Assembly: GCF_004353505.1 (NCBI RefSeq)
Contig: NZ_SMNQ01000006.1
Span: 186,001 to 250,000, forward strand
From: Streptomyces sp. WAC05374
GTDB lineage: Bacteria; Actinomycetota; Actinomycetes; Streptomycetales; Streptomycetaceae
DNA length: 64,000 nucleotides
Direction: 5' to 3'
Part shown: positions 10,904 to 19,334 of the stretch, one piece after another
Layout: each line of letters opens with the position of its first letter
Position numbering within the stretch: position 1 is the first letter of the stretch
Made by a program: the position numbers and the translations under genes
The notes under the pieces: model-generated
Told to the model about the DNA's origin: nothing
Seen by the model: only the letters and a program-made list of their open reading frames with translations
The model's database searches: none

Positions 10904-10947
10904 AAAAAACACGGGCAGGGGGCCACGAGGGGAGTCCCTTGCCCGTG
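10904..10947 (-). terminator. Terminator-like hairpin on the minus strand upstream of the XRE-like gene
   Basis: CACGGGCAGGGG (10910-10921) pairs with CCCTTGCCCGTG (10936-10947) over 12 bp with one G-U pair and a 14-base loop; on the minus strand the stem is followed by T6 (the A6 run at 10904-10909). No minus-strand gene lies to the right, so it could end a short leader RNA or act as an attenuator before the regulator gene. Confidence 0.55.
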
Positions 10948-10996
10948 TATGCGCCTCCGGTGTGCCCCGGCATCCCCGGACCGCCGTGCTGCAATC

Positions 10997-11029
10997 CCCG
11001 GACAGGGCCCGGACAGGGCCCGGACAGGG
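10997..11029. repeat. Three perfect tandem copies of an 11-bp unit
   Basis: CCCGGACAGGG repeated three times without spacing. The 11-base period places each copy on the same face of the helix, as expected for a protein-binding array. Confidence 0.9.
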
Positions 11030-11031
11030 AT

Positions 11032-11067
11032 GTAGCCCATCGCGACGGGGGATGCACGATGGGCTAC
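11032..11067. promoter_or_regulatory. 11-bp inverted repeat, candidate operator or hairpin
   Basis: GTAGCCCATCG (11032-11042) and CGATGGGCTAC (11057-11067) are perfect inverted arms around a 14-base spacer, starting 3 bases after the tandem repeats. No T-run follows on either side, so an operator or leader structure is more likely than a terminator. Confidence 0.55.
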
Positions 11068-11229
11068 GTTCGCATTATGACACCTCGTCAATGCGCCGGG
11101 GTCCACCTTCCGCCGACTTTCCCATCTTGTCTCCGTTCGTTTCGGCGAGCGCACCGGCGTATCGCTCGCTAGCGTGACAAATCGGACCACATATCCACCG
11201 GTACGCACGAGCGGAACAGGGACGGAACC

Positions 11230-12027
11230 ATGGCGGTACAACGCGAGGGCGCGCCGATCTGGGCGGACGCGATGTTCACGGACGTCGACGGCGCGAAGAG
11301 CTTCTACGGGGATGTGCTGGGCTGGACCTTCGGCGAGGCGTCGTCGGAGTTCGGCAACTACACCGAGGCGTACTCCGGCGGAAAGGCCGTGGCCGCCGTC
11401 GTGCCGCCCATGCCCGGGGCGGAGGGGCAGTCGGCCTGGTGCCTGTACTTCGCCTCCCCGGACGCGGCGGCCACGGCACGGAAGATCAGCGACAACGGTG
11501 GCGAGATCCTCATGGGGCCGATGCAGGTCGGCGACTTCGGCTCGATGGTGCTGGCCCGCGACCCCGGCGGAGTCGTCTTCGGGGTGTGGCAGCCCGGCAC
11601 GCACGAGGGCTTCCAGGCCATGGGCGAGAACGGCGCGTTCTGCTGGGCCGAGGTCTTCACCCGTGAGCCGGAGAAGTCCGACGCCTTCTTCCCCGCCGTC
11701 TTCCCGTACCGGGCGAAGACGATGGAGACGCCCGACGGCATGGACTTCCGGGTCTTCCACGTCGGCGACGACCCCGTACTGGGCCGGATGAAGATGGGGC
11801 CGGAGTTCCCGCCCGACCACCCGCCGTACATCAACGTGTACTTCGGCGTCGACGACTGCGACGCGGCGGTGGCCCGGGCCGCCGAGCGCGGCGGGGCCGC
11901 CGTGTGGGGGCCGATGGACACCCCCTTCGGCCGGTTCGCCTCGCTGCGCGACCCGCAGGGCGCGACCTTCTCGGTCATCGACATGAGCCGGACGGTGGGG
12001 GACATGCCGGAGACGACCGACGTGTGA
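11230..12027 (+). CDS. VOC family protein with two glyoxalase-like domains
   Basis: 265 residues made of two tandem vicinal-oxygen-chelate domains: residues about 8-125 (PIWADAMFTDVDGAKSFYGD ... FGSMVLARDPGGVVFGVWQP) and about 135-255 (CWAEVFTREPEKSDAFFPAV ... ASLRDPQGATFSVIDMS). This two-domain form is common in Streptomyces and often annotated as glyoxalase/bleomycin-resistance or hydroxylase-like. Metal ligands cannot be assigned safely and the substrate is unknown. It is a single gene with its own leader, converging on the kinase gene. Confidence 0.85.
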   Translation: MAVQREGAPIWADAMFTDVDGAKSFYGDVLGWTFGEASSEFGNYTEAYSGGKAVAAVVPPMPGAEGQSAWCLYFASPDAAATARKISDNGGEILMGPMQVGDFGSMVLARDPGGVVFGVWQPGTHEGFQAMGENGAFCWAEVFTREPEKSDAFFPAVFPYRAKTMETPDGMDFRVFHVGDDPVLGRMKMGPEFPPDHPPYINVYFGVDDCDAAVARAAERGGAAVWGPMDTPFGRFASLRDPQGATFSVIDMSRTVGDMPETTDV

Positions 12028-12055
12028 GGCGTGCCGTACCGCTCCAGGGGCCGGG

Positions 12056-12074
12056 GCCGGGGCGGGGCCCCGGC
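12056..12074. terminator. GC-rich hairpin between convergent genes
   Basis: GCCGGGGC / GCCCCGGC, 8-bp perfect arms around 3 bases, just beyond the 3' ends of the VOC and kinase genes. Alternative pairings of the same GC-rich tract exist. Position fits a shared terminator, without a T-run. Confidence 0.45.
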
Positions 12075-12076
12075 GG

Positions 12077-13348
12077 TCAGTTCCCGCCGTCCCCGCTCAG
12101 CGTGTCCGGCGTCGACCCGATCTCCACCTGAGGTGTCTCCGCCGAGGTGGTGTCCGGCGAGAACACGGCCATGCCGATCAGCACGGCGGCGAAGAAGGCC
12201 ACGGTCCCGGCGATCACGCTCGCCACCCGGGGCCGCCGCCTGACGAACTCCCGCGCCCCGCCGGTGCCGTGCGGGGCGGGCGCGGCACGCCGGCCCCGCC
12301 CCTGGCGCGGGGCGTTCGGCAGCATGTACGTGGTCGCCGTCCCGCCCTCCGCGGGCGCCGGCCCGGGTGCGGGCGCCGGCAGCGGCCCGCCACCGGGACG
12401 GGAGGCCGCCGCCCGGGGCCGCGCGGGCGGTACGGGACCGGACGCGGCGGCCCGCACGGGCGCCTGGCCCGGGCCGCCGCCCACGTGACGGCCCGCGTGC
12501 GGGGCCGGGTCCGGCAGGGACTGCGCACGCCCCTGCCAGGCACCCGAGGCGAACCAGTCGGCGACCTCCTGGGCGGAGGGCCGCTCCTCCGGCTGCTTGG
12601 CGAGCATCCCGAGCAGGTAGTTCTCGAAGGCGGGCGGCACGTCCGCCCCGAGCCGCCGCGGCGGCACCGGCACGGTGTCGATGTGCTGGTACAGGATCGC
12701 CGTCGCGGTGTCGGCGTGGAACGGCGGGCGTCCCGTCAGGAGTTGGTACAGCACGCAGCCGAGTGAGTACACGTCCGACGCCGGGCCGGCCGGCTGCCCC
12801 AGCGCCCGCTCCGGAGCCAGGTACAGGCTGGTGCCGACGATCTGGCCGGCCTGGGTGAGCGCGGCGGCCGGGTCGTCCACGAACCGGGCGATCCCGAAGT
12901 CCCCGAGTTTCACCGTCCCGTCCGCGTCCGACATCAGGTTCCCGGGCTTGATGTCCCGGTGCACGATGCCCTGCCGGTGCGCCGACGCCAGCCCCGCCGC
13001 CGTCTGCGCCGCCACCTGGGCCACCCGCGGCGCCGGCAGCGACCCCCCGGCCGCCAGCTCCTGCGCCAGGCTGCGGCCCTCCACCAACTCCATGACCAGG
13101 TAGAAGCGGCCCTCCCACGCCCCGAAGTCGAACACCGCGACCACGTGCGGGTGGCTCAGCCGGGCCGCCGTCTGCCCCTCCAGCCGGAACCGGGCCGCCG
13201 TCTGCGCGTCCGAGTCGTCCCCGAGCAGAAGCTTCATGGCCACCGGCCGGCCCAGCACCTCGTCCGTGGCGCGCCAGACCTCGCCCATCGCACCGCGGCC
13301 GATGGGCGACTCCAACCGGTACCGATCCGCCACCAGCACCCTGTGCAC
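12077..13348 (-). CDS. Serine/threonine protein kinase (Hanks-type), single-pass membrane protein
   Basis: 423 residues. The N-terminal kinase domain has the Gly loop IGRGAMGEVW, Lys39 (VAMKLLL), the catalytic loop IVHRDIKPGN (Asp132) and DFG at 150-152, plus DVYSLGCVLYQLLTGRPPF. A Pro/Ala/Gly-rich linker of about 100 residues leads to one transmembrane helix (VASVIAGTVAFFAAVLIGMAV, about 376-396) and a short acidic extracellular tail, with no PASTA repeats. Such kinases phosphorylate regulators of growth and development; the substrate is unknown. The start gives the usual short lead-in before the Gly loop. Confidence 0.92.
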   Translation of the reverse strand: MHRVLVADRYRLESPIGRGAMGEVWRATDEVLGRPVAMKLLLGDDSDAQTAARFRLEGQTAARLSHPHVVAVFDFGAWEGRFYLVMELVEGRSLAQELAAGGSLPAPRVAQVAAQTAAGLASAHRQGIVHRDIKPGNLMSDADGTVKLGDFGIARFVDDPAAALTQAGQIVGTSLYLAPERALGQPAGPASDVYSLGCVLYQLLTGRPPFHADTATAILYQHIDTVPVPPRRLGADVPPAFENYLLGMLAKQPEERPSAQEVADWFASGAWQGRAQSLPDPAPHAGRHVGGGPGQAPVRAAASGPVPPARPRAAASRPGGGPLPAPAPGPAPAEGGTATTYMLPNAPRQGRGRRAAPAPHGTGGAREFVRRRPRVASVIAGTVAFFAAVLIGMAVFSPDTTSAETPQVEIGSTPDTLSGDGGN

Positions 13349-13516
13349 CTGCCTGATTCCGATCGATCCGTCAACCCAACCGACGCCGGCGGAACGGGAG
13401 GAGAATCCGCGACGGGCTCAGGGTACCTACCGCGCGCCGCGCGCACTGCGCCACCATCGGCGTACACCACGGATCGGGCCACCGGTCCACCTCGCCCGCG
13501 CAGAACCGGAGTTGCC

Positions 13517-14059
13517 GTGCCCGAACAGCCCCCGAAGCCCACCAAGCCCTTCCTGTACGTCGTGGTCTGCGCGGCCGGGGTCGCCGGTGACGTCGGCACG
13601 CTCATCACCGCCGCCCAGCGGCGCGGGTGGGACGTCGGAGTGGTCGCCACCCCGCACGCCCTCGGCTTCATCGACGCCCCCGCCGTCGAGGCCATGACCG
13701 GCTACCCCATCCGGTCCGCCTGGCGTCGCCCCGGCGACCCGCGCCCGCTGCCCGACCCGGACGCCATCGCGGTCGCCCCGGCCACCTTCAACACCGTCAA
13801 CAAGTGGGCGGCCGGCATCTCCGACACCCTCGCCCTGGGCATCCTGTGCGAGGCGTACGGCGCAGGCGTCCCCACGGCCGTGCTGCCCTGCCTGAGCACC
13901 GCCCAGGCCGCCCACCCCGCCTACCGGCGCAGCCTGGAGGCCCTGCGCGACATGGGCGTCCGCGTCGGCACCCACGACCCGGACCACCTCGCGGCGGGCG
14001 GGTTCCCCTGGGAGGAGGCGCTCGACCTGCTGAACATCACTCCGGCGGAGGGGCGTTGA
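13517..14059 (+). CDS. Flavoprotein of the HFCD / phosphopantothenoylcysteine-decarboxylase-like family
   Basis: 180 residues from a GTG with a CCGGAG Shine-Dalgarno 5 bases upstream; the longer open frame is antisense to the kinase gene. The fold is recognised from the N-terminal FLYVVVCAAGVAGDVGTLI, VGVVATPHALGFID, the flavin-contact segment IAVAPATFNTVNKWAAGISD and AVLPCLSTAQAAHPAYRRSL. Homologues bind FMN and oxidise or decarboxylate peptidyl-cysteine or related thiols; stand-alone actinobacterial copies have no assigned substrate. It overlaps the 3' end of the convergent DUF72 gene by 23 bases. Confidence 0.75.
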   Translation: MPEQPPKPTKPFLYVVVCAAGVAGDVGTLITAAQRRGWDVGVVATPHALGFIDAPAVEAMTGYPIRSAWRRPGDPRPLPDPDAIAVAPATFNTVNKWAAGISDTLALGILCEAYGAGVPTAVLPCLSTAQAAHPAYRRSLEALRDMGVRVGTHDPDHLAAGGFPWEEALDLLNITPAEGR

Positions 14060-14831
14060 GCCGGGTGGGCGTACGCGTCACCGTCCGGCCCAGCGCGCCC
14101 GCCGCCCGCGCGAACACGGCCGCGTCCCGGACGGCCGCACCGCCCGGGTCGTTGTTGAAGTACGCGTACACGTCGTCCTGGTCCGCCCACGCGGCGGCGA
14201 TCCGCCCCGCCCAGGACTCCAGCGCCCGGCGCCCGTAACGCGGCCACGGCCGGGCGGCACCGGCGTGGAACCGGACGTACCCCCAGGGCGCCGTGCGCCA
14301 CAGCGGTGTCACCGGCCGTGATCCCCGGTCCGCCCAGCACAGGGCGGCGCCGTACCGCTCCAGAACCGCCCGCAGCTCCCGCTCCGCCTCCCACCACGAG
14401 GGGTGGCGCGGCTCCACGGCCACCCGGACGGTGCGGGGGAAGCGGCGCAGGCAGTCCTCCAGCAGGGCGGTGTCCTCGCGGAGGGTCGGCGGGAGCTGCA
14501 CGAGGACGGGGCCGAGCCGGGCGCCGAGGCCCTCCGCGCGGCTCATCAGCCGCTGCACCGGCTCCTCGGGGTCGCGCAGCCGCTTGATGTGCGTCAGGTA
14601 GCGGCTGGCCTTCACCGCCATCACGAACCCGTCGGGGGTCCGCTCCCGCCAGGCGGTGAAGACCTCCGTGGAGGGCAGCCGGTAGAAGGCGTTGTTGTTC
14701 TCCACGGTCGCGAAGTGACGGACGTACTCCTCCAGCCAGAGCCGCTGCGGCAGTCCGGCCGGGTAGAGCACGCCGCGCCAGTCCGCGTACTGCCACCCCG
14801 AGGTTCCGACAAGCATGGGCACATCACCCAT
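14037..14831 (-). CDS. DUF72 domain-containing protein (YecE-like)
   Basis: 264 residues with a TIM-barrel-like DUF72 pattern: LVGTSGWQYADWRGVLYP near the start, VENNNAFYRLPS, FVMAVKASRYLTHIKRL, VLVQLPPTLRED, VAVEPRHPSWW and DVYAYFNNDPGGAAV. This set is diagnostic, but no biochemical function is established. The start could also be the ATG 15 bases in (MLVGTSGW). It begins 12 bases downstream of the deiminase-like gene on the same strand and may share its transcript. Confidence 0.88.
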   Translation of the reverse strand: MGDVPMLVGTSGWQYADWRGVLYPAGLPQRLWLEEYVRHFATVENNNAFYRLPSTEVFTAWRERTPDGFVMAVKASRYLTHIKRLRDPEEPVQRLMSRAEGLGARLGPVLVQLPPTLREDTALLEDCLRRFPRTVRVAVEPRHPSWWEAERELRAVLERYGAALCWADRGSRPVTPLWRTAPWGYVRFHAGAARPWPRYGRRALESWAGRIAAAWADQDDVYAYFNNDPGGAAVRDAAVFARAAGALGRTVTRTPTRLNAPPPE

Positions 14832-14843
14832 GCTCCCCGCTGT

Positions 14844-16772
14844 CTACCGCTTCCACCACGCGGCGGAGGCGTCCCGCAGGGTGTTGGTGCCGCAGTGCAC
14901 CTCGCCCATGCCGAGGTGGTACGTCTCCCAGTCGTCGATGTACGACACCTTCATCCCGGCGCCCGTGTAGGCGGCGGTCACGGCGGCCGTGAAGACGTCC
15001 TTGCCGCCGATGACCGGACCCCACTGGCGCGGGGCCAGGTACCGGTCGCGGCCGAGCAGGATGCCGTTGACCGCTCCGGGGACGTACGCGCTGGTCATGA
15101 CGGTGCCGGGGCCCGCCGCCCGGCCGTCGCGCCGGATCAGGTCCTTCTGCTGGCCGTACTCGCCGACCGCCTTCGGCACCTCACCGGCGCCCAGCCGCGA
15201 CAGGCGCGGCACGCGCTCGCCGCGCTCGCCCACCTGCTCCTTGCCCCGCGTGTACAGCGCCGGTACGCGCACGACCTCGGCGTCCGTCACACCGGTCTCG
15301 CGCTGGAGCACCGCCAGGTTGGCCTTGATCCGCTGGGCGGCCAGGGCGTTGTCGGCGACCAGCTCCTTGGAGGCGAGGGCCTGGTCGATGGTCTCCGTGG
15401 GGGCGAGCCGCTCCTCGGAGTCCGGCACGGAGAACATGCGCGTCTTGCCGTGCCCGGCCTTCTGGGCGTCGCGCAGCAGCTTCATCCCGGCGTCCGGGTC
15501 GGCGATGCCGAGCTTCCAGCCGCGCGGGGTGCCCGGCGCCGGGAGGAACTGGACGAACTCGTCCACATGGCCCACGTGCAGCCAGGAGGTGTCCAGGAAC
15601 AGCGGGTCCTGGAACCCCTGTGAGGCCAGGAGCGTGCGCATCGCCCGTGCGGGCCTGGAGCCGTCGTCCTTGCGCTCGCCCATGATGATGCGCCCGGCGG
15701 GGAAGGTCTTGCCGCCGTGCGCGTAGGGGGGAATGGTCTCCAGGTTCCCCATCGAGTTGAGGGTCCACTCCTCCGAGTCGCGGACCCCGGAGACCTGGAC
15801 GACGCCCACGCCGTTGCCGCGCATCTTCTCGAACAGCTCGCGGCCCGCCTCGCGGTCGGGCTGCGCCGAGCGGAGCATCACGCGGATGACCTGGCGGCGC
15901 CCGTCGGGGCCGGTCATGCTCACGTAGCCCGGCTCGACGAAGTCCTGCGCCCATATGTCCTGGTACTTGTCGAAGGTGACGAGCGGCTGGGCGATGCCGG
16001 CCGACTTCACCTCCTTGGCCAGGCCGTTGACGAACGCCTGCTGGCGGCGCGCGTAGTAGTCCTTGCCCGGCACCTTGGTGACCATCACCTGTTGGGTGTT
16101 CTGGAGGTGATGGTGGGTCAGCAGCGGTGCGACGCGGAGGGTGAGGTCGTCCGCGGTGGCCGGCCCGCCGGGTGTCGTCACGGTCAGGCGGAGCACCGCG
16201 CGGCCGTCCCAGACCTTGCTGTCGCGTACGACGTCGGTGCTCTCGACGCCGAACTCGACCCCGGCGCGCAGCTCGGCGGCGGTCAGCCGGGTCTTGCCGG
16301 TCACATGGGCCCAGCCGGTGGCGCGTTTGACGAACACGCGCATGTACCTGCCGCCGGCCGGGACGCTCACGGCGCCGGTCGCCGTGGCGGGCAGGCGCGT
16401 CATCGGTACGGAGCGGACGCGGGCCAGGTCGGCCAGGTCGGCGGTGCCGTTGATGACCGCGTCCAGGGCGTCGTTGCAGGCCGCGAGCTTGGCGTCGGGC
16501 AGCGGCTTGCCGCCCGGGCCCGCGGTCGGGCACCGCTTGGTGTCGTCGTCGATGTTGGGCAGGAACACCGCGCCCCTGGCCACCGTCCAGGTGTCCTCGC
16601 CGGCGGTGTCCGTCGCGCCCGTGACGTCGACCCGCCCGTCACGGTCGACGTCCGCCCGGAGATCGACGGGGGCCGGTGCCGGCGCGGCCTGTGCGGGGAG
16701 CACGGGCACCATGACGGCGCCTATCGCCGTGAGCGCCAGGGTCGCTCGTCTCGCGTTGCTCGTAACCACCAT
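14844..16772 (-). CDS. Secreted protein-arginine deiminase family protein (PAD-like)
   Basis: 642 residues with a signal peptide (positive start, hydrophobic core, AQAA-P cleavage near residue 30), so exported. A calcium-loop-like [10 protein letters not shown] (41-50) follows. The C-terminal half matches the catalytic domain of peptidylarginine deiminases, which convert protein arginine to citrulline. The residues equivalent to the catalytic tetrad of vertebrate PADs are present: Asp277 (QDIWAQDF), His402 and Asp404 (LHVGHVDEF) and Cys627 (EVHCGTN). Length is close to the roughly 660 residues of vertebrate PADs. It is separate from the agmatine-deiminase-type bacterial enzymes. The substrate in the bacterium is unknown. 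A GT-rich tract lies upstream. Confidence 0.88.
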   Translation of the reverse strand: MVVTSNARRATLALTAIGAVMVPVLPAQAAPAPAPVDLRADVDRDGRVDVTGATDTAGEDTWTVARGAVFLPNIDDDTKRCPTAGPGGKPLPDAKLAACNDALDAVINGTADLADLARVRSVPMTRLPATATGAVSVPAGGRYMRVFVKRATGWAHVTGKTRLTAAELRAGVEFGVESTDVVRDSKVWDGRAVLRLTVTTPGGPATADDLTLRVAPLLTHHHLQNTQQVMVTKVPGKDYYARRQQAFVNGLAKEVKSAGIAQPLVTFDKYQDIWAQDFVEPGYVSMTGPDGRRQVIRVMLRSAQPDREAGRELFEKMRGNGVGVVQVSGVRDSEEWTLNSMGNLETIPPYAHGGKTFPAGRIIMGERKDDGSRPARAMRTLLASQGFQDPLFLDTSWLHVGHVDEFVQFLPAPGTPRGWKLGIADPDAGMKLLRDAQKAGHGKTRMFSVPDSEERLAPTETIDQALASKELVADNALAAQRIKANLAVLQRETGVTDAEVVRVPALYTRGKEQVGERGERVPRLSRLGAGEVPKAVGEYGQQKDLIRRDGRAAGPGTVMTSAYVPGAVNGILLGRDRYLAPRQWGPVIGGKDVFTAAVTAAYTGAGMKVSYIDDWETYHLGMGEVHCGTNTLRDASAAWWKR

Positions 16773-16876
16773 GCGTCCCTTCGTGGGGGATTGGGTTGCC
16801 GAGCGGGAAGAGGGCGCGAACGGCCGCCGCGTTGCCTGGCGGTCCGGGATTGGCGGGTTCGGTGTGCCGGGTCGGC

Positions 16877-16978
16877 CGGTGGGTGGGTGCGGGGGGTGCG
16901 GTGGGTTGGGTTGGTCGGTGGGTGCGGTGGGTGGGTTCGGCGCGGTGGGCGCGTTCGGTGCGTGCGGGGGCGGGGGAA
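16877..16978 (+). repeat. G-rich low-complexity tract with GGTGGG-type repeats
   Basis: About 100 bases on the plus strand made of G-runs of three to six separated by short T/C-containing spacers, for example GGTGGGTGCGGGGGGTGCGG. Several four-run combinations could fold as G-quadruplexes. It lies between the divergent deiminase and YnfA-like genes. Confidence 0.8.
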
Positions 16979-17012
16979 GCTGGAGCCCCCGCTACCGGAA
17001 GGACCCGTCGCC

Positions 17013-17348
17013 GTGCTCGTCGCCCGCTCCGTCGCCCTGTTCGCCGTCGCCGCGCTGCTCGAGATCGGGGGTGCCTGGCTCGTGTGGCAGGGCATCCGGG
17101 AGCACCGGGGCTGGATCTGGGTCGGCGCGGGAGTGGTCGCCCTCGGGCTGTACGGGGCGGTGGCCACGTTCCAGAGCGACGCGAACTTCGGGCGCGTCCT
17201 CGCGGCCTACGGCGGGGTGTTCGTCGCCGGTTCCCTCGCCTGGGGCATGGTGGCCGACGGTTACCGGCCCGACCGCTTCGACGTCGCCGGCGCGCTCGTC
17301 TGCCTCGCCGGGATGGCGGTCATCATGTACGCGCCGCGCGGCGGCTGA
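17013..17348 (+). CDS. YnfA / UPF0060 family small membrane protein
   Basis: 111 residues (family about 108) with four hydrophobic helices: [57 protein letters not shown] and [18 protein letters not shown]. The LLEIGGxxLVWxxxRE pattern and YGGVFVxxSLxWGxxxDGxxPDRxD are diagnostic of UPF0060, a small-multidrug-resistance-like fold of unproven function. The start is a GTG with GGAAGGA 9 bases upstream; longer in-frame extensions run into the repeat tract. It is followed closely by the convergent arsR-like gene. Confidence 0.88.
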   Translation: MLVARSVALFAVAALLEIGGAWLVWQGIREHRGWIWVGAGVVALGLYGAVATFQSDANFGRVLAAYGGVFVAGSLAWGMVADGYRPDRFDVAGALVCLAGMAVIMYAPRGG

Positions 17349-17354
17349 GCGGGC

Positions 17355-17795
17355 TCACCCGGCACGTCCGGGCTCCGGCGAACCCGTGGTGAGCATCGCG
17401 GCCATGGCGGCGAGCACGCCCGGCGAGACGCGGTAGTAGACCCAGGTCCCGCGCCGCTCGGAGGTGAGCAGGCCGACGTCCCTGAGCTTCTTCAGGTGGT
17501 GCGAGACCGTCGGCTGCGAGACGCCGACGTCGGAGATGTCGCACACGCACGCCTCGCCGCCCGGGTGCGACGCCACGCGGGAGAACAGGCGCAGCCGTAC
17601 CGGGTCGCCGAGGGCCTTGAACATGGCCGCCGTCCTGACCGCGTCCTCCTCCGAGAGTGGCTCGGAGGTCAGCGGCGGGCAGCAGGGCACCGTGGCGGAC
17701 AGTGCCGGTGCCGGTGCCGGCACCGGGGACGCGGCGGCCGGGGTCGCGGCGTCCGCCTCGATGAGCGGCAGATCGACCCTCTCCGTATTCGACAT
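17355..17795 (-). CDS. ArsR/SmtB family metalloregulatory repressor
   Basis: 146 residues. After a Pro/Ala-rich N-terminal extension with a Cys pair (38-39), a winged helix-turn-helix covers about 50-125: FKALGDPVRLRLFSRV, then the metal-binding ACVCDIS (Cys83, Cys85) in the alpha-3 position used by arsenite-sensing ArsR proteins, then SQPTVSHHLKKLRDVGL. As(III) or a similar soft metal would release it from DNA. It is divergent from an ArsO-like flavoprotein gene, and inverted repeats in the 86-bp gap, one overlapping its own start, are the likely operators. Confidence 0.9.
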   Translation of the reverse strand: MSNTERVDLPLIEADAATPAAASPVPAPAPALSATVPCCPPLTSEPLSEEDAVRTAAMFKALGDPVRLRLFSRVASHPGGEACVCDISDVGVSQPTVSHHLKKLRDVGLLTSERRGTWVYYRVSPGVLAAMAAMLTTGSPEPGRAG

Positions 17796-17860
17796 ACGTC
17801 TATGTTGACGGTTGTCGATACAGGTGGCAAGCTCGGTTCCAGGACATCGACGTTTGTCGA
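17789..17860. promoter_or_regulatory. Candidate ArsR operators between arsR-like and arsO-like genes
   Basis: Site 1: TCGACATA-CGTC-TATGTTGA (17789-17808), 8-bp arms with one mismatch, covering the arsR-like start codon. Site 2: TCGAC-GTTT-GTCGA (17847-17860), perfect 5-bp arms, 21 bases before the oxidoreductase start. Both have the short AT-containing dyad form of ArsR/SmtB operators. Confidence 0.6.
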
Positions 17861-17881
17861 AACAGCGAGGGAGATCCCGTC

Positions 17882-19249
17882 ATGAGCGCACAGCATCTTC
17901 CGGTGGTCGTGATCGGCGCCGGCCCGGTCGGACTGGCGGCGGCCGCGCGCCTGGCCGAGCGCGGCCTGGAGCCGCTCGTCCTCGAGGCGGGTCCCTCGGC
18001 CGGTACGGCGGTACGGGAGTGGGCGCACGTACGGCTCTTCTCGGCGTGGGGCGAACTCGTCGACCCGGCGGCCGAGAAGCTGCTCGCGCCCACCGGTTGG
18101 ACGCCGCCCCCGGCGGACGCGTACCCCACCGGCGGCGACTGGGTGTCCGCCTACCTCCAGCCGCTCGCGGAGGCCCTGGGCGACCGGGTCCGCTTCGGCG
18201 CCCGGGTGACCGGGGTCTCGCGGGCGGGGCGCGACCGTGTGGTGGACGCGGACCGCGAGGCGCAGCCCTTCACCGTCCACACCCTGTGGACGGACGGCCG
18301 CGAGGAGCGGATCACCGCCCGCGCCGTGATCGACGCCTCCGGCACCTGGTCCACGCCGAACCCCCTCGGCGGCGACGGCCTCCCCGCCCTCGGCGAGCGC
18401 GCCGCCGCCGACCGCGTCGCCTACCGCGTCCCCGACCTCACCGACCCGGCCGTACGGGCCCGCCATGCCGGCCGGCGCACCGCGGTCGTCGGCTCCGGCG
18501 CCTCCGCCTTCACCGCCCTCGCCCTGCTCGCCGACCTCGCCGGCGACGAGCCCGGCACGCACGCCGTATGGCTCCTGCGGCGCGGCATCACCGGCTCCAC
18601 CTTCGGCGGCGGGGAGGCCGACCAGCTCCCGGCACGCGGCGCCCTCGGGCTGCGCGCCAAGCGGGCCGTCGAGACGGGCCGCGCGAGCGCGGTCACCGGT
18701 TTCCGCACGGAGGCGGTGGAGCGGGCGCCCGGCGGCGGCCTGGTGCTCGTCGGCGACGACGGCCGCCGCCTGGACCCGGTGGACCAGGTCCTCGTCCTGA
18801 CCGGGCTCCGCCCCGACCTGTCGTTCCTCACCGAGCTGCGCCTGGGCCTCGACGAGCGCCTCCAGGCCCCCGCCGCCCTGGCGCCCCTGATCGACCCGAA
18901 CGTCCACTCCTGCGGCACGGTGTACCCGCACGGCGTGAACGAGCTGGCCCACCCGGAGAAGGACGTCTACCTGGTCGGCATGAAGTCCTACGGTCGGGCG
19001 CCGACGTTCCTCGCCATGACCGGCTACGAGCAGGTCCGCTCGGTGGCGGCCGCCCTCGCCGGCGACCGGGAGGCCGCCGAACGCGTCGAGCTCACCCTCC
19101 CGGAGACCGGCGTGTGCGGCGGCGCCGGACTCTTCGACGAGCCCGAGGCGTCCGGCGCGTCCGGTGCGGCGAACGGCGGTGGCTGCTGCGGGAGTCCGGC
19201 CGTCCTCACGATCGGCGGCGGTCCGGCGACGGCCGCGGGCGGCTGCTGA
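17882..19249 (+). CDS. FAD-dependent oxidoreductase, ArsO-like flavin monooxygenase
   Basis: 455 residues. The FAD-binding Rossmann motif is VVVIGAGPVGLAAAARLAE near the N-terminus; a second nucleotide-binding segment is AVVGSGASAFTALALLADL at about residue 201. It lacks the FxGxxxHxxxY fingerprint of classical flavin monooxygenases, as in the ArsO/ArsT-type flavoproteins of Streptomyces arsenic clusters. The Cys-rich tail (GVCGGAG at the end of the domain, then GGCCGS) could bind soft metal. Divergence from an ArsR repressor supports a role in arsenic response; no arsB, arsC or acr3 is in the window, so the pair is isolated. Shine-Dalgarno GGGAG is 8 bases upstream. Confidence 0.78.
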   Translation: MSAQHLPVVVIGAGPVGLAAAARLAERGLEPLVLEAGPSAGTAVREWAHVRLFSAWGELVDPAAEKLLAPTGWTPPPADAYPTGGDWVSAYLQPLAEALGDRVRFGARVTGVSRAGRDRVVDADREAQPFTVHTLWTDGREERITARAVIDASGTWSTPNPLGGDGLPALGERAAADRVAYRVPDLTDPAVRARHAGRRTAVVGSGASAFTALALLADLAGDEPGTHAVWLLRRGITGSTFGGGEADQLPARGALGLRAKRAVETGRASAVTGFRTEAVERAPGGGLVLVGDDGRRLDPVDQVLVLTGLRPDLSFLTELRLGLDERLQAPAALAPLIDPNVHSCGTVYPHGVNELAHPEKDVYLVGMKSYGRAPTFLAMTGYEQVRSVAAALAGDREAAERVELTLPETGVCGGAGLFDEPEASGASGAANGGGCCGSPAVLTIGGGPATAAGGC

Positions 19250-19273
19250 CCGTCCGCCCGTCCGTACGTGTGC

Positions 19274-19310
19274 GGGGCCGCGACCGGAGAATCCTCCCGG
19301 TCGCGGCCCC
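19274..19310. terminator. Bidirectional terminator
   Basis: GGGGCCGCGACCGG and CCGGTCGCGGCCCC, a perfect 14-bp stem with a 9-base loop, between convergent genes. Confidence 0.8.
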
Positions 19311-19334
19311 GTCCGTGCGGTGCCGAGGCGCCCG

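Larger units (their letters stand above)
10747..11229. other. 483-bp divergent intergenic region with repeats and hairpins
   Basis: No credible gene is seen on either strand. The segment near the regulator gene is the most AT-rich of the area and must hold the cassette promoter, though I cannot assign -35/-10 boxes with confidence. It also contains a leftward terminator-like hairpin, a triple 11-bp tandem repeat and an 11-bp inverted repeat (listed separately). The right end holds the leader of the VOC-protein gene. Confidence 0.6.

Noticed and set aside
10997..11029. A short CRISPR array.
   Set aside because: The 11-bp units are directly adjacent with no spacers and no cas genes are in the window.
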